A model generated the notes under the pieces. That model was given only the letters and a program-made list of their open reading frames with translations. It did no database searches and was not told where the DNA came from. This document shows positions 33,742 to 45,495 of a stretch of 64,000 nucleotides of DNA, piece by piece. Both the position numbers and the translations under genes were made by a program. Within the stretch, counting starts at the first letter, position 1; every line of letters starts with the position of its first letter. Origin of the DNA: Petunia secreta (taxonomy: Eukaryota; Streptophyta; Magnoliopsida; Solanales; Solanaceae); assembly GCA_029990175.1 (NCBI GenBank), contig JARKIP010000065.1:4158501-4222500 (forward strand), read 5' to 3'.

Positions 33742-36714
33742 CCAGTTTAGTGTCTATCCAGACTAAGACAGTGTCTAGTAGAGTCTCGCTGATGGGTACG
33801 TAGACGTCCGTACTTATCTACGAGGGGCTATGATGTCATTTAGGAAGTTTCACTTCCTTCTTTTCTGATCTTCCGTCGGTCTAAGATGCAAAAGTATTTT
33901 CGCTAATTCGTTCGTGGTAATTGTGAACCCTCGTGCGATAAATCAACAAACGGTATGAGTTCAAGACGAAGCAGTCTGACCTGGGGTTAGCACTGACGAA
34001 GCCGCGAGTGTTTTGATCGTGCTGACGATCTAGTTACGGAGGTCCCAGTTGTACGAGATCGCGATGGGCAAGGGAGCAGGGCCTTGTAGTTCCCTTGGCT
34101 CTCTACGATGCTTTACGAGAATCTTGGCGACGCAGATACCGTAAGAACCTATTATTCGCTGGGCAGCCTATCAGGTTGCCGCATGTGCAGACGTTCGATT
34201 TCAGGGAGCTCCTTTTCCGGTTCTTGATATTGCTGCAGTAAATTATATTCCGGAGGTAGTACGTGTTGTACCTCTAATTGTTTTGGCTGGTTAGCCAGCC
34301 GAGGTAACGGTTAGATTTGAGTGCCCAAAGAGGTTCCATTATTTTACGCGGTTGAACCTTCCGATATTCTTAAGCAATGCATAAGATAAACCCCGTGATT
34401 CTTTTTAAAATAAAATGATGTCAGCATATCCTTCAGGCTCTTGATTATATCAAGCGGTATGGTGTTGATTATTCTTCTTTCCAGTTTCAGGGGTCCAGCC
34501 TTGAATTGTGGGCTGCTCTCTTATTAGTTAACTTGATTCGGTTTTTCCTCTAGATTCGTGGAAAAAGTTCCTTTCGAGTAGCGAACAAGATGAAAAATGT
34601 TGTCAGTTCAAGTGGATTGGACAGGGTAGTCTGTCGGTTAGCCTGTTGGTGTTTCAGAATATAAGATTGAATTCTATAGAATGGCTGGATATGCATCAGA
34701 ACTAGTTCATGAGCCTTTCGAGAGATTCAAAGACTTATTGATGACCTTTCATTTTCCTTGAGATCCCAGATGGCTCGAGAGATTGAGGTCGGGATTTCAT
34801 TTGATGTTGTTGATATTGCTCGAAGGTTCGAGGCATACCATAAGTTAGAGCGGGAAAGTAAGAGATCCCACGGCCCTGGTGGGTAACTATGTTACCTCAT
34901 TTGGAGGTAAGAGTTCTGATTATTTTGGGAGGTCACCTTCCAGGTTATCTCAGTGTGTGTCACGTGATTCTTAGAGTGCGTCAGTAGTTAGTCAATATCA
35001 GACCCAATTTTTCTCTTTGTGGCTTTCAATAATCTGTCCAGTTTCCACTTTTCAGCGAAAAAGTGGTATCATTGTTGTGAGTTTGGCTATTCTTTTTGAG
35101 GATTTTCCCTTACTCCGACAAGTAGGCAGTCGTCTTTTCTCTCGTTATCAGGTATTTGCGCAGTCGCAGGGAATTTCATTTAGATCTCAATCAGCAAAAG
35201 AAATGCCACCATCCAGTAGCGGTTGAGAGCGTGGTGGTAGTAGTTCTTCAGAAGGTAATTATCCGTGTAGCGGCTTAGTTCAGCCGCAGAGGCAGTTTTA
35301 TGAACTGCCAGCCTGGCAGGATGCGGAGGCATCCGATATAGTAGACCCTGAGATTTCTTCTTCTCTTAAATGTGAGTAAGATTTGAATTTTTTTCGATCG
35401 ATCCGGAAATGGTATGTCTTATCATGTTTCGATGGTTTCCTTGGATGTCGTTTTTATTAAGAATCGGTAGCGGTGGAGGGGTGAGTTTCTGATACGATTT
35501 ATTTCTGGCATTTATGAGACCCTACTAGTTTATCTGATTTAAATATGAGAGATTTGATGGTGAGTATTGCTATTGGCTTGGCATCCTGTTATGCCACCTT
35601 GTGATATTATGTCAAGTCATTTTACCTCTCTCCTCGGAGACCAGTGTTGGTAGGATGATGGGATTCTTATTCGTCATCATCAGGAAGTGTCGTTGTTTCT
35701 TCCGGTGTAAAGTGGCTGGTAAGTAATGCTCGATCTATGTGTCTCCTCTTGGTTCGAGATTCTAGTAGAGTCATGTTATTCTATGAGCTTGTCTTAGTTA
35801 TAAAAGGGTATTCTTGTAAAGTGTCAGAGTTTCCTTCTTATTGGGAGGTTAAAATTGGTATAGATGTTTTTCCATAAAGCTTATTTAATGTCTATCTCTT
35901 CAATTGCGATTTTTGGCTCGCCTGATGCGGAAGTAGTCTAGCTTTGGTAGTCAAGCAAATAAGAAGATGAACTTCCTGAAGTTCTAATTATTTCTATCCT
36001 CGATCTATTTCCATTTCTTCTTCGTCCGGCACTAGTGAGCTTGGGCGATTGGTAGCCGTTTGTGACGTTCCCTGTGTTGAGCCAGAGTACGTGTTATTGT
36101 GGTCGGGTAAGCATATTATGTTTTGGAAGCATATTATTGTTTTGGTCCAGTTGTCTCATCTTGTTATCCGTTTAACATGTTTATGTTATCAGTTTATCCG
36201 GGTATCCATTCCCATGTATAGTATAGTGCTGGTTCTGTTTTTGCGGATCATCCAGTTTCAGGGGAAACTCTGCCGAAATTTTTATATAGAAGTACCATCC
36301 ATCGGGCGGTGGTGTTTACGGCAAAGGTATGGAGTTGTGAACTTGAGAGTTGCAGCTGTTTGGCAACTCGAAAGGGTAGTTGGCAGCTTCGGTCTGCTTA
36401 CGTTCAGCTTTTAGCCAAATCTTCTTTAGTCCAGCAGACTGTGCGAGGATGGTTATTCCTATACAAATGGCTACATGAGTTTGTGCTTTAAGTGGAGGAG
36501 TCTTCCTCCAAATACTGAATGGTAATATTAAATCTCTGAGGTGTTGATATCACTTTTCTCACGACCCAAAGTAAGGCTACGGTAGAAATCTAAAATGAGT
36601 GTCGATCATTGCTAAACCCACTAATAATCTATTAATGATAGGGATAAGCTGGCAACCTGATCATATATACGTATCTATCTGCTGAAAATATAAAGTCTGA
36701 AAAGATGACATGAC

Positions 36715-37035
36715 TTTAACCTGCTGGCAATTAGAACACTGAGCCACAAATCCTGCTATGTCACACTTCATTCTATCCCACCAATAATCTGCTTAAGATC
36801 ATGGTGCATCTTAGTCGAATCTGGATGAACAGTGTATTTGGAATAATGTGCCTCTATCATAATCTGTCCACGTAAATCTGTGACATCAGAAATACAAAGT
36901 CTATCTTTATACATGAGAACACCGTCAGTAGTGACCCTGTATGGTGACTTCGGTTTTCCTTGGGCTATCTGTCTGTATTCAACTGGAACTGGATCCTCAT
37001 ACTGACGCTGTTTTACTTCATGGAAATTTAGAGTG
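36715..37035 (-). pseudogene. gypsy integrase N-terminal fragment, inverted
   Basis: On the minus strand the text EVKQRQYEDPVPVEYRQIA, then TTDGVLMYKDRLCISDVTDL, then EAHYSKYTVHPDSTKMHHDL, and after a one-base shift YWWDRMKCDIAGFVAQCSNC, is the RNase H-integrase linker and the integrase HHCC zinc region of Ty3/gypsy elements. Its direction is opposite to that of the surrounding LTRs. It has at least one frameshift and cannot be functional. Confidence 0.85.
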
Positions 37036-37884
37036 AAAGATCTAGTGCAGCTTGTCGTCCATCCATCATTGGCATATCTCCTTCACACCTTAACTCCTTG
37101 AGAGGTTACTTTAGCGTTGTAAGCGCTCATGTAATCAACTTTGTTGCTGGTATTCTGCCTCAGCTCATGGTCCAACTACGTGTCTCCTTTATTTTTACTT
37201 TTTCAAGTCATAATATTTTCAATTGAAAGAAAATACCCTAAAGTAGGTGTTCAGTCTGGAGATCATTCCTGGTCTGCATCATACTATCCAGAAGTATTTA
37301 CCTGATCCTTATCCTTATATATAGACCCTGTTCAGATGAACCTTTGACATACATTAGGATATGAGTAACTACATTCCCACAAGGAGCTTGCGGAACAACA
37401 CTAACATCAACTGAGATGTTGCCTAGTGTGTTTGTAAAAAATAATATAGCTTGCATCAAATCTTCTATAATATGTACTGACAAGGTACTTCAAAAGTTCC
37501 CCCTATTACATCAAGCGTAAGCTAATTCTTTGTTTCATCGACTTGTTCTATATCGAAAGGTATATCGAAAGGTGATTCTCGACTGAATCATGTTAGTCCA
37601 TCCAGAGTTTCGTATATCTTTGCTTCGAAAATGCAGAATTCTCCCCTCGTGATCGAGGAAGGATCGGTTTAGTCAGAATAACTTGGGCAATGACGTTATG
37701 ATATTATCCAGCTATGTTTTTATCCAAGGGTTTGATGTGCATGTCATAACTCTGATTCTGTAATTATGAGATCATGTCCGTGGAGTAGTTTATGAAGGTT
37801 GTGCAAGTTCTCTTATTATCTGCGTAAATCTTGCTTTAGATTTAGGCTCGTTCGAGGACGAACGAGAGTTTAAGTGGAGGAGAA

Positions 37885-38374
37885 TGAAACGACCTCAGTC
37901 AGTCGTTTCGGAAGTTAGGACTCCGATTGGCGTGTCGATAATTTTAAAATATTCGTAATGTCCATTAGGACCTGTCTCTAAAATTTGAGCTAAATCAGAC
38001 CTCGTTTGGTAGGCATCGGAAGAAGGTTTCAGTTTTAATGGCGATTAATATTAAAAGGAGATTTTCGAGCTCGGTTTTTGCCGAATGAGCTCCGATTCGA
38101 AATCCGAAAGCGCCGTTGGGTTCGTATAATTATTTGTGACTTTTATAATTTTTCGAAAGTGAATTTCGATGTTGTTCGGCTAGTTCCACAAAAAATGTCG
38201 AAAGTTAAATAATTTGACCTTTTTCATTTAAATTCGCATCTTGAGTTTCGGGAATCCCATTTGAGATCTGTCTTCGCGAGTATGTTACATATATTTTGTA
38301 TAGCTTACTTGAAAAATTTGGGATCATTTCGACTTCTCTAGGGTTCCATTTTAATTTTTATCGTCGTAGCGAAT

Positions 38375-38405
<31 letters not shown>

Positions 38406-40641
38406 GAAAAAGTCAAAATGATTGTCGGTCAGCTAAGGGGATTAAATCCCTTAGCTTAGAAATTAGCAATACATACAGAAACATTCGAACAAACCTACAG
38501 AAAAAAAAATTAGAAAAGAGAGAAGGAAAAAGGGAAAAAGGAGTGGAAAAATAGTGGAATTTTTACCCCAAATCTTCAGGTAATGATGTTAACTCATTAT
38601 CTTAGCTTATTACGTGTGTTTGAATATATTTTTACGGTAAAAATAAGGATATTATACATCACCCTATTGGCGTAAATTGATAGTTTAAAGGGGTCAATTG
38701 GACCCCGATGATGGAAATGATTATATATTCGCACTCAGTAAGTTATGGGCAACATATAAATATAATTTATTTAGAGTTTGGTTATGGGACTTTGAACCCT
38801 GTATATAGGTCTGGCCTGCGTATTGCGTATGTGAATAGGGTATCAGGTTCCTAACTGGATTGCCCTAAAACATAAGGAATGAAGCCTTTAGCTTTATCTG
38901 ATATAATTTTTCTGCTTATTGAATAGAAAGAGATCGTTTGGCGGTTAATCCAAAGGAAAAAGCAGTGATTGAGTATCAGGGCTAGCTTTGGGATACGGTA
39001 AGTGTTTATATCCATTTCTTTGGAGGCACCTGGCCTCGTGGATTTTCTACCACGTATTCCTTACGTGTGTAGCTGCCGATAGGCGTACTCATTACGCCTT
39101 AGCTTTGGATTTATATTATATATTATATGTTATGTCCTATTGTTGGTATTGTATTGAGGATTTGAGCATTGTACACTGGCTGCGAGTTGGCATCTACTTC
39201 CCGGTTGTCGATGAGAGTCCCGCGCCGGTGAAGGGTTATTGCATCACATTGCATTCATATGCATTACATTGCATATCATATTGAGGGCAGGAGTATTCCG
39301 CCCCAGGAGCAGGAGTATTCCGCTCCATTGTATCACATTGAGGGTAGGAGGATTCCGCCCCAAGAGCAGGAGTATTCCGCTCTTATGTCAGATATTGAGT
39401 GCAGGAGTATTCCGCCTCAGCTTTACATTATATCGGGTGCAGGAGTATTCCGCCCCAGGAGAGTGCAGGAGTATTCCGCCTCTGGTTTATATTATATCGG
39501 GTGCAGGAGTATTCCGCCCCAGGAGCAGGAGTATTCCGCTCCAGTTGGTTATCAGATTGGATTTCCCCTCGAATGCAGGAGTATTCCGCTTCGAGATGGG
39601 ATGACGGGCACATGTGACCCTTTGCATCATATTTCATTTCATTTCATCTCATTTTATTTCATTCCATTCCATTTCATTTCATACCATTGTGTAGACTTGT
39701 GGTACATAACTGATGTTCAGCTTCTACGTGCATTGCTTATTTGCCTATATATTTCTGGCTTGTACTCTGAGCTGCGAGGATCGGGTTGCACACCGCTACA
39801 GTATAAATATATGAATTGGGCTGCACGTCGCAACAGTATAAATATATGGATCGGGTTGCACGTCGCAACGGTATAAATATATGGATCGGGTTGCACGTTG
39901 CACCGGTATAAATATATGGATTGGGTTGCACGCCGCAACAGGATGAATATATGGATCGGGTTGCACGCCGCAACAGGATGTATTTCTGATTGCTGATGTG
40001 TTCGGGATACCTATATGTTTTGGTTATCTTACGTTCCTGGTTGTTGATGAGTTTATGGTTTCATACATGTTTTCGGTTGTTATCTGGCTCTGCCTTTTCA
40101 TAATTTAAATAAAAGGAATTTTGTTTATCTATTTCTTTTCTCCCTGGCTAGTTATCCTATTCTTTGAGGTGGCTAGTCTGCCCCACTTATTGAGTCCTTT
40201 TGACTCACCCTTGTTTGTTGTTTGTTTCTTGTCTATCTATTTCGTTTCGGCAGGTTCGCTCCACTTATTGAGTTCGCCACGTTGTGAAGGAGCCAAGACG
40301 ACTTCAGCTGTCAGGGTGAGCCAGCTTTTATTCCGGATGGCCACCAGTTTATTGGTTATTATTTTAGTTGCATTTTGCTCCCTTCAGGAGGTATTTGTCT
40401 TCTTTTGTACTCTTAGATGTCTAGTCTGGATAACCCTAAACCTAGTATGTTGGGTAGTGAGCTGTAATTTCTTTTGTACAGCTTAGAGGTATCAGTATGT
40501 ATGTATTTTGGTTTTAAGTCTTGTCCTTATTTGTGAATTGTTATATTTATTTTCCTGATTTAATTGGTAAGGGTTCGCCCGACGGGTCTAGGGGAGGATG
40601 TCGGGTGCCCGCACGGCCTAACCGGATTCCGGGTCGTGTCA
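37885..40641 (+). repeat. 3' LTR of the LARD-like gypsy element
   Basis: This 2757-bp LTR is almost identical to 30984-33727. It differs by an extra 13 bp near 39087-39099 and two substitutions (near 38968 and 39835). It ends GGTCGTGTCA and is followed by TTCAG. Confidence 0.92.
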
Positions 40642-40646
40642 TTCAG

Positions 40647-40914
40647 GCCTTTAAGGACTAACAGGGTTGACAGGCTGAGCAGGCTAGTTTATAGCTTCCT
40701 GCTGAGCTTTACCTATTCTACCACACCCTTTCACAGTCTTCTTACCCTACTTGTCATAATGCCAAAAACTTTCACGCAATGCCCTCCATAAGCACTGGCC
40801 TTACCAATTTGCCCCACTTTCAAATATTTTATGTAAATGTCTTCGACATCATCCTTCACTATGCGAAAGGACTATTTTGTCCCTGTCTAAACCCAATTTA
40901 TATTGAACGGTCTC
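40647..40914. other. flank of the LARD-like element
   Basis: The first roughly 60 bp are coding-like on the minus strand and belong with the relic at 30720-30983. From about 40779 a different sequence starts that may be the end of a Mutator-like element (see the findings). No gene is supported. Confidence 0.3.
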
Positions 40915-40976
40915 CTTCTCACTTTCCTCCTTTCTTTCCTCCTTTCCTTCCTCCTTCCTTTCCTTCTTTCTTCTTT
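40915..40976. repeat. TTCCTCC-rich pyrimidine microsatellite
   Basis: This is an almost pure pyrimidine run on the plus strand made of TTTCCTCC and TTCC units. Confidence 0.9.
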
Positions 40977-41203
40977 GTGTCCTAGAGAGATTTAGAAAAT
41001 CTGTAAAAGTTTTATTTATTTTATTTTTCTTTAATTTATGTTATAACGTAATTTTTATTTTGCCTAATCTTTTATTTGTATTTATTGATGATCGTTGAAT
41101 TAAATTTGTCGTTCCTGTGATTTTTTTTTTTTTTACTTCCTATACTTGATTAAGATGATTTTAAGGTTCTTATTTGCAATAGTAATTAGATATTGTTGTT
41201 GCT

Positions 41204-41560
41204 CATTGCATAGAGCTTAAAGTCTTGGTTATTGCCATTAATGCAGAGACTTTCTCTGCAAGTAGCCTCTATTGCACAAAGATTAAAGTCTTGGTTATTG
41301 CCAAGACTTGAAGAGACTTTCTCTGCAAGTTGTCTATTGCATAGAGCTTAAAGTCTTGGCTATTACCAATACTTGCAGAGACTTTCTATGCAGGTTGCCT
41401 ATTGCACCAGATCGTAAAGTATTGGCAACTGTCAATACTTTTAGAGACTTCCCCTGCAAGTTGCCTCCTTCCACCCGACCTTAAAGTGTTGGTTATTACC
41501 AAAAGTTGCAGAGAATTTGGTAACATCACTTGGGTGGTGTTGCCATTGATAAAAGAAGTT
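41204..41560. repeat. minisatellite, 64-67-bp monomers
   Basis: Monomer starts (CATTGCAYAGAGCTTAAAG-like) fall near 41204, 41270, 41334, 41399 and 41466. Each holds AAGTCTTGGYTATTGCCAA and AGAGACTTTCTCTGCAAGT. This is the single-unit half of the array. Confidence 0.8.
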
Positions 41561-41660
41561 GGTTTCTTGATTTATCCAATGATAAGTTGACCCTATAACT
41601 TTCATTCAATCTTTTTTTTTTTTGTATTGGATTCCACTTTGATTTCCTAGTTAAGGTGCC

Positions 41661-42262
41661 CATTGCACCAGAGCTTGAACTCTTGGCAATAACAAAGACT
41701 TGCAGAGACTTTCTCGTAAATTACCCGATGGAACAAAGCTTGAAGTCTTGGCAATTGTCAAGAAGTCTGTGCAAGGTGCTCATTGCATCAGAGCTTGAAC
41801 TCTTGGCAAAAGCCAAGACTTGAAGAGACTTTCTCTGCAAATTACTCACTGCAACAGGGCTTGAAGTCTTGGTAATTGCCAAGAAGCCTGTGTAAGGTGC
41901 CCATTGCACCGGAGCTTGAACTCATGGCAATAGCCAAGACTTGCAGAGACTTTCTCTGCAAATTGGCCACTACAACAGGCTTGAAGTCTTGGCAATTTCC
42001 AAGAAGTCTTTGTATGGTGCCCATTGCATCAGCGCTTAAACTCTTGGCAATAGCGAAGATTTGCAGAGACTTTCTTTTGCAAGTTGGCCACCACAATAAA
42101 GCTTGAAGTCTTAGAAATTGCCAGGGAAGTCTTTGTAAGGTGTCATTACACCAGAGCTTAAACTCTTTGCATAGTCAAGACTTGCAGAGACAAGTTGCCC
42201 ATTATGACAGGGCTTAAAGTCTTCGCAATTGCCAAGAAGTCTGTGCAAGGTGCCAATTGCCA
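41661..42262. repeat. minisatellite, 120-122-bp dimeric units
   Basis: Five units start near 41661, 41781, 41902, 42022 and 42144. Each is a dimer: a first half like the 65-bp monomer (GAGCTTGAACTCTTGGCAAT, then GACTTGCAGAGACTTTCTC) and a second half with the near-palindrome TCTTGGCAATTGCCAAGA. The track's short ORFs on both strands are frames of this array. Confidence 0.85.
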
Positions 42263-42601
42263 AGAAGCCTGCGTAAGATACCTATTTTCATATATTTTCT
42301 ACAAGGTTATCCAAATGAATGTAAGAGAGTAGGAATTTGAAGGAATCTAGCCTTGAATCTTCGTTTCAACAGAGGAATCTGTAAAAGTTGTAGGTTTTTA
42401 GGGTTTAGAGATCGTTTGAATGGAGAAAAGGACGGGGATGATAGTGTGTGTCTTTTTATTAACTGTGAGGGGTATTTTCATTCGGAATAAGTTTCATTTA
42501 ACTAATGGATGGCAGTTTTGCTAAATCACTGTTATTGAGGGCATTTTGGCAAACCATTGCTTCCCGTGTCATATTTTTGCAATTCAGCCTCATAATGCTT
42601 T

Positions 42602-43454
42602 CAGGGGCGGCCCAAGAGTAATTGTTGCCTAAAACAAAATTTCCATCAGAGGCCTTAATTTATTTTTGTTATTTGAAAAAAGAAAACACTTCATATAGCT
42701 CAACTAGGTTAGTAGTTTGTTCATCTTGAGAACATTCATCTAAATATTCTGATTTAATTTTTTTGTTGTGTGCTAGATATTTTTCGAAAGCTCCTTGTCG
42801 GGATCGTATCAAAGATTCAATTTATCCTTCTTTTTTTTTTTTTTTTTGAGTTTTGTGTAACCAGAATTATATTTTCTAGTTTACATATATAAATTTTACT
42901 AAATATTTAAAAGGACAAATATATACAAATATCAAGATCAACAAATTAAATAAAAATAATACCAAAAGTTGGAATAATAGAATCGGATTCAACAAGTTGA
43001 TAATTTTGATGTGAAAATAAATATTTACTGCCTCAAAATAATTCCTCCAAAACTTTGTACACGAAGAAAACCTGAACAATATATTATTTAAACAGTAGAA
43101 GTGTAAATTTGTAGGCCATATCACTTTTTAGAAATAAGAATAATAGCAAGAGCCTAGAGTTATTTTAGAAAAAGAAAGAAGAAGAATATAAGAGTCAATA
43201 TGTAGTTATGTATATAGGATGATGGCAAGTGGTTAAAAAGGAGAGCTAACTAACAGTTTTTCTACAATTTGGGTCCTAAATAAGGTAACTAAAAGATATT
43301 TTCCATTTTAATTGAAAAAAGAATTGTATTGTACCTATTTTAACTAGAAAGAAATATTATAAGTTAACAATAGCTATATTAGTAAAAGTGGAGCCCCTAA
43401 GGATTAGGGGCCTAAAGCAGCTGCTTGCTTGGCCTTACTGAAAGGTCGGTACTA
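42602..43454. mobile_element. non-autonomous hAT-type element
   Basis: An 853-bp AT-rich block starts CAGGGGCGGCC, and its end reads TAGTACCGACC on the other strand, so the termini match only partly. It is flanked by a perfect 8-bp duplication AATGCTTT at 42594-42601 and 43455-43462. An 8-bp duplication and a CAGGGGCGG-type end are hallmarks of hAT elements. It has no transposase. Confidence 0.75.
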
Positions 43455-43462
43455 AATGCTTT

Positions 43463-43754
43463 ACGGGTTGTTTGAACTTGCCTGTAGTGAACTTTAAATG
43501 CTCATACTCCAAGGTTGATAGAAACTCATAATAGCATGCCTGTTGTGTTTGACCACATGCTTAAGATGGTAAATCAACATGCAAGGGAGATTGATTAATT
43601 CGTAGCTTCCCGTTTTCTCATCCTTTCGTCCCATCATTTATCTTAAAACTTCTGCACAATTTCTTGGGGCTTAAGGTCGTCTAGTTCAAGCCAGGCCAGC
43701 TTCACATAATCATAGAAGCTTGTATTTGGAACACCCAAGATGTTGCCCAACCTC
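43463..43754 (-). pseudogene. env-like / plant-transposon-protein relic
   Basis: On the minus strand RLGNILGVPNTSFYDYVK and then, with frame changes and stops, INLPCMLIYHLKHVV can be read. The second matches INLPGLIIRHIKRIA of the env-like ORF at 10840-11460. The first matches its FGSPEHGVILDIP region in type. It is therefore a decayed copy of the same protein family, now split by the solo LTR to its right and the hAT element to its left. Confidence 0.55.
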
Positions 43755-43759
43755 TCACC

Positions 43760-45074
43760 TGTTGGGATATATTAATAACCATGCGGTTTTAGTTGGTTTG
43801 TTTCTAGTTGAACAATTGATTATTCATTTATTAAATATAATGAATTATTATTTATTTAGATATGTGTGTCCTATTATTTATATAATAGTTGATTTAGTGT
43901 GTAGAGCCAAGCTCATACACGGAAGATTAAATCATCAGTTCCTATAAATAATAAAGTAATGTTAACAATCTATGATGGAAATTGGACGAAACCGTCGGTA
44001 TGATTGTAGTACAAGATTATATATAATTTATCTTGGTTATGGGAACGGTATAGTTCCAAGTTCTTGTGCTAGTGCACTTTGTGTGCATTGAACGGATCAA
44101 GTAGAGATAAGTGTTTTATACTGACTATATAAACAAAACTCTCTAGCTCATCAAAAGTTACCTATACTCTTAATCTTGATATAGCTATTATTAGTAGTGT
44201 ATATTATTCATTGTCTTGATTTAATAAGTGAGATCCAGGATATTTGGGTCAAATAATTCCTGATAAGTTGGATAATGACAATATGTATTTGCAAAGTGAT
44301 AGCTAGTTGATAGAATCTATGTGTCATTATAGATATTGATGACACCCCTTTATGAAAGCTTATAAGTTTCTATGTGTAAATCTGGCCAGTGGATTTTGTA
44401 TCCGGCATATGGAATAAGTTAAGCTGAAGTCTAAAGGATATTCAACTAGTCAATATATTGAATTGTCAATAATTTAATAATATTGATTGGTGTCTATAAT
44501 CTTAACGTGGGGAGTCAAATAAAATTTAATAGAAAAATTCGAAATTCAACTAAGGAGTGCAATTACGAAGTTCTAGTGAAAATAATTTATAATTAATTAT
44601 GAAAATTTTAATTCTAGAGAAAAAGAATTAATTCCATAATTGGAAGCCTTATTAATTGATTATGTGGTCCCTGTTGTGTCCGAATCCAATTGGGACTAGG
44701 ATAGAGGTTCTTGGTAGAAAAGAATCCTAAACAGTTTGGGAAAAGGGTTTTACTCTAAAACTATATAAAGATTATTTTTTGCCAAAATGAAGAACACACT
44801 AAAGCCATATTAGTTTTCTCTCTCTGAAATATTTGTTCCACCCAAATATTATTAGTCTAGGTATTGTTCGGGCACACAACAGAAGATCATGGAACTACGG
44901 GACGATTCCGTTGATGATCTTGCTCGTGATTGAAGATTCGTTTCGCGGTTGAAGTCACGCTTCAAGAGGTATTCACTATTTATGTTTATGTAAAACTTTA
45001 TAGACTGCTAGTTTGTCTAGATTACATGTGAGTCGTGATCCTGAAATTTCTTCCTCTGTGGTTATATTCCTTCA
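43760..45074 (+). mobile_element. solo LTR, copia-like
   Basis: A 1315-bp block begins TGTTGGGATAT and ends ATATTCCTTCA, an 11-bp terminal inverted pair with three mismatches. A perfect 5-bp duplication TCACC flanks it at 43755-43759 and 45075-45079. A TATA box (CTATATAAAG) lies at about 44761-44770. No internal element sequence is present, so this is a solo LTR left by LTR-LTR recombination. The strand is inferred from the TATA box. Confidence 0.8.
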
Positions 45075-45213
45075 TCACCATCAAAAGTGATTCTCCTTCC
45101 ACTTTATTCTGCTGTCAACTATTTGATCCTTTACTCTGCAACTTGAGTATAAATCTATTATTTTCCTGACTTCTAGAGACAACTAGATGGCTCTGCGCTT
45201 GAATTTCCAATTT

Positions 45214-45495
45214 TTAAACCAGCCTCCTCATTACAGCATCCTCCAGATCCTCAAGGTCTCGTACTTTCTTGAAGTTCCATTCATCAACGTGTATAGGGTT
45301 CTCTGGCTCAAACTCAAAGGAAGACTCATCTTTAATCTTTACCTTTTTCTTACTAATGATTTTATCACCACTAGCTGCAGCATTCCTATTTAGTGGGGGT
45401 ACTCTTCTCACTCTAGGACGTCGCCTTATAAACTCTAGCACGTCTTTCTTTGTATCCTGCACCTTTTTAGTTACCTCGCTCTCAATGACTCTCAT
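45214..45495 (-). pseudogene. basic N-terminal relic, perhaps of the env-like ORF
   Basis: A 93-codon frame is rich in Lys and Arg (FIRRRPRVRRVPPLNRN, ISKKKVKIKDESSFE) and ends PIHVDEWNFKKVRDLEDL. It lies upstream of the relic at 43463-43754 on the same strand, once the solo LTR is set aside. It may be the N-terminal part of the same decayed ORF. I do not recognise it independently. Confidence 0.35.

Larger units (their letters stand above)
33728..37884 (+). other. interior of the LARD-like element, no intact ORF
   Basis: The 4.16-kb interior has no open frame of useful size. A gypsy gag relic reads on + at about 34720-34890 (EIQRLIDDLSFSLRSQMARE, then DVVDIARRFEAYHKLERE). A gypsy pol fragment lies in the opposite direction at 36715-37035. 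A TTCGAGGACGAACG string near 37850 and the purine tract AGTGGAGGAGAA close the interior, as in full gypsy elements. Confidence 0.75.
30984..40641 (+). mobile_element. complete LARD-like Ty3/gypsy-derived element, recent
   Basis: This is a 9658-bp element with two near-identical LTRs, a primer site and a polypurine tract. A perfect 5-bp target duplication TTCAG flanks it at 30979-30983 and 40642-40646. It encodes no intact protein, so it must have been moved by proteins of another element. Its leader after the primer site (GAGTCTCGCTGAT, then CTTATCTACGAG) matches that of the gypsy element at 54145-63171, which points to a related autonomous family. Confidence 0.9.

Noticed and set aside
36049..36414. 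121-codon plus-strand ORF inside the LARD-like element
   Set aside because: No domain text or homology is recognisable and the surrounding interior is decayed retroelement DNA.
41402..42106. Short ORFs of both strands in the minisatellite
   Set aside because: They repeat with the array unit and have no independent support.
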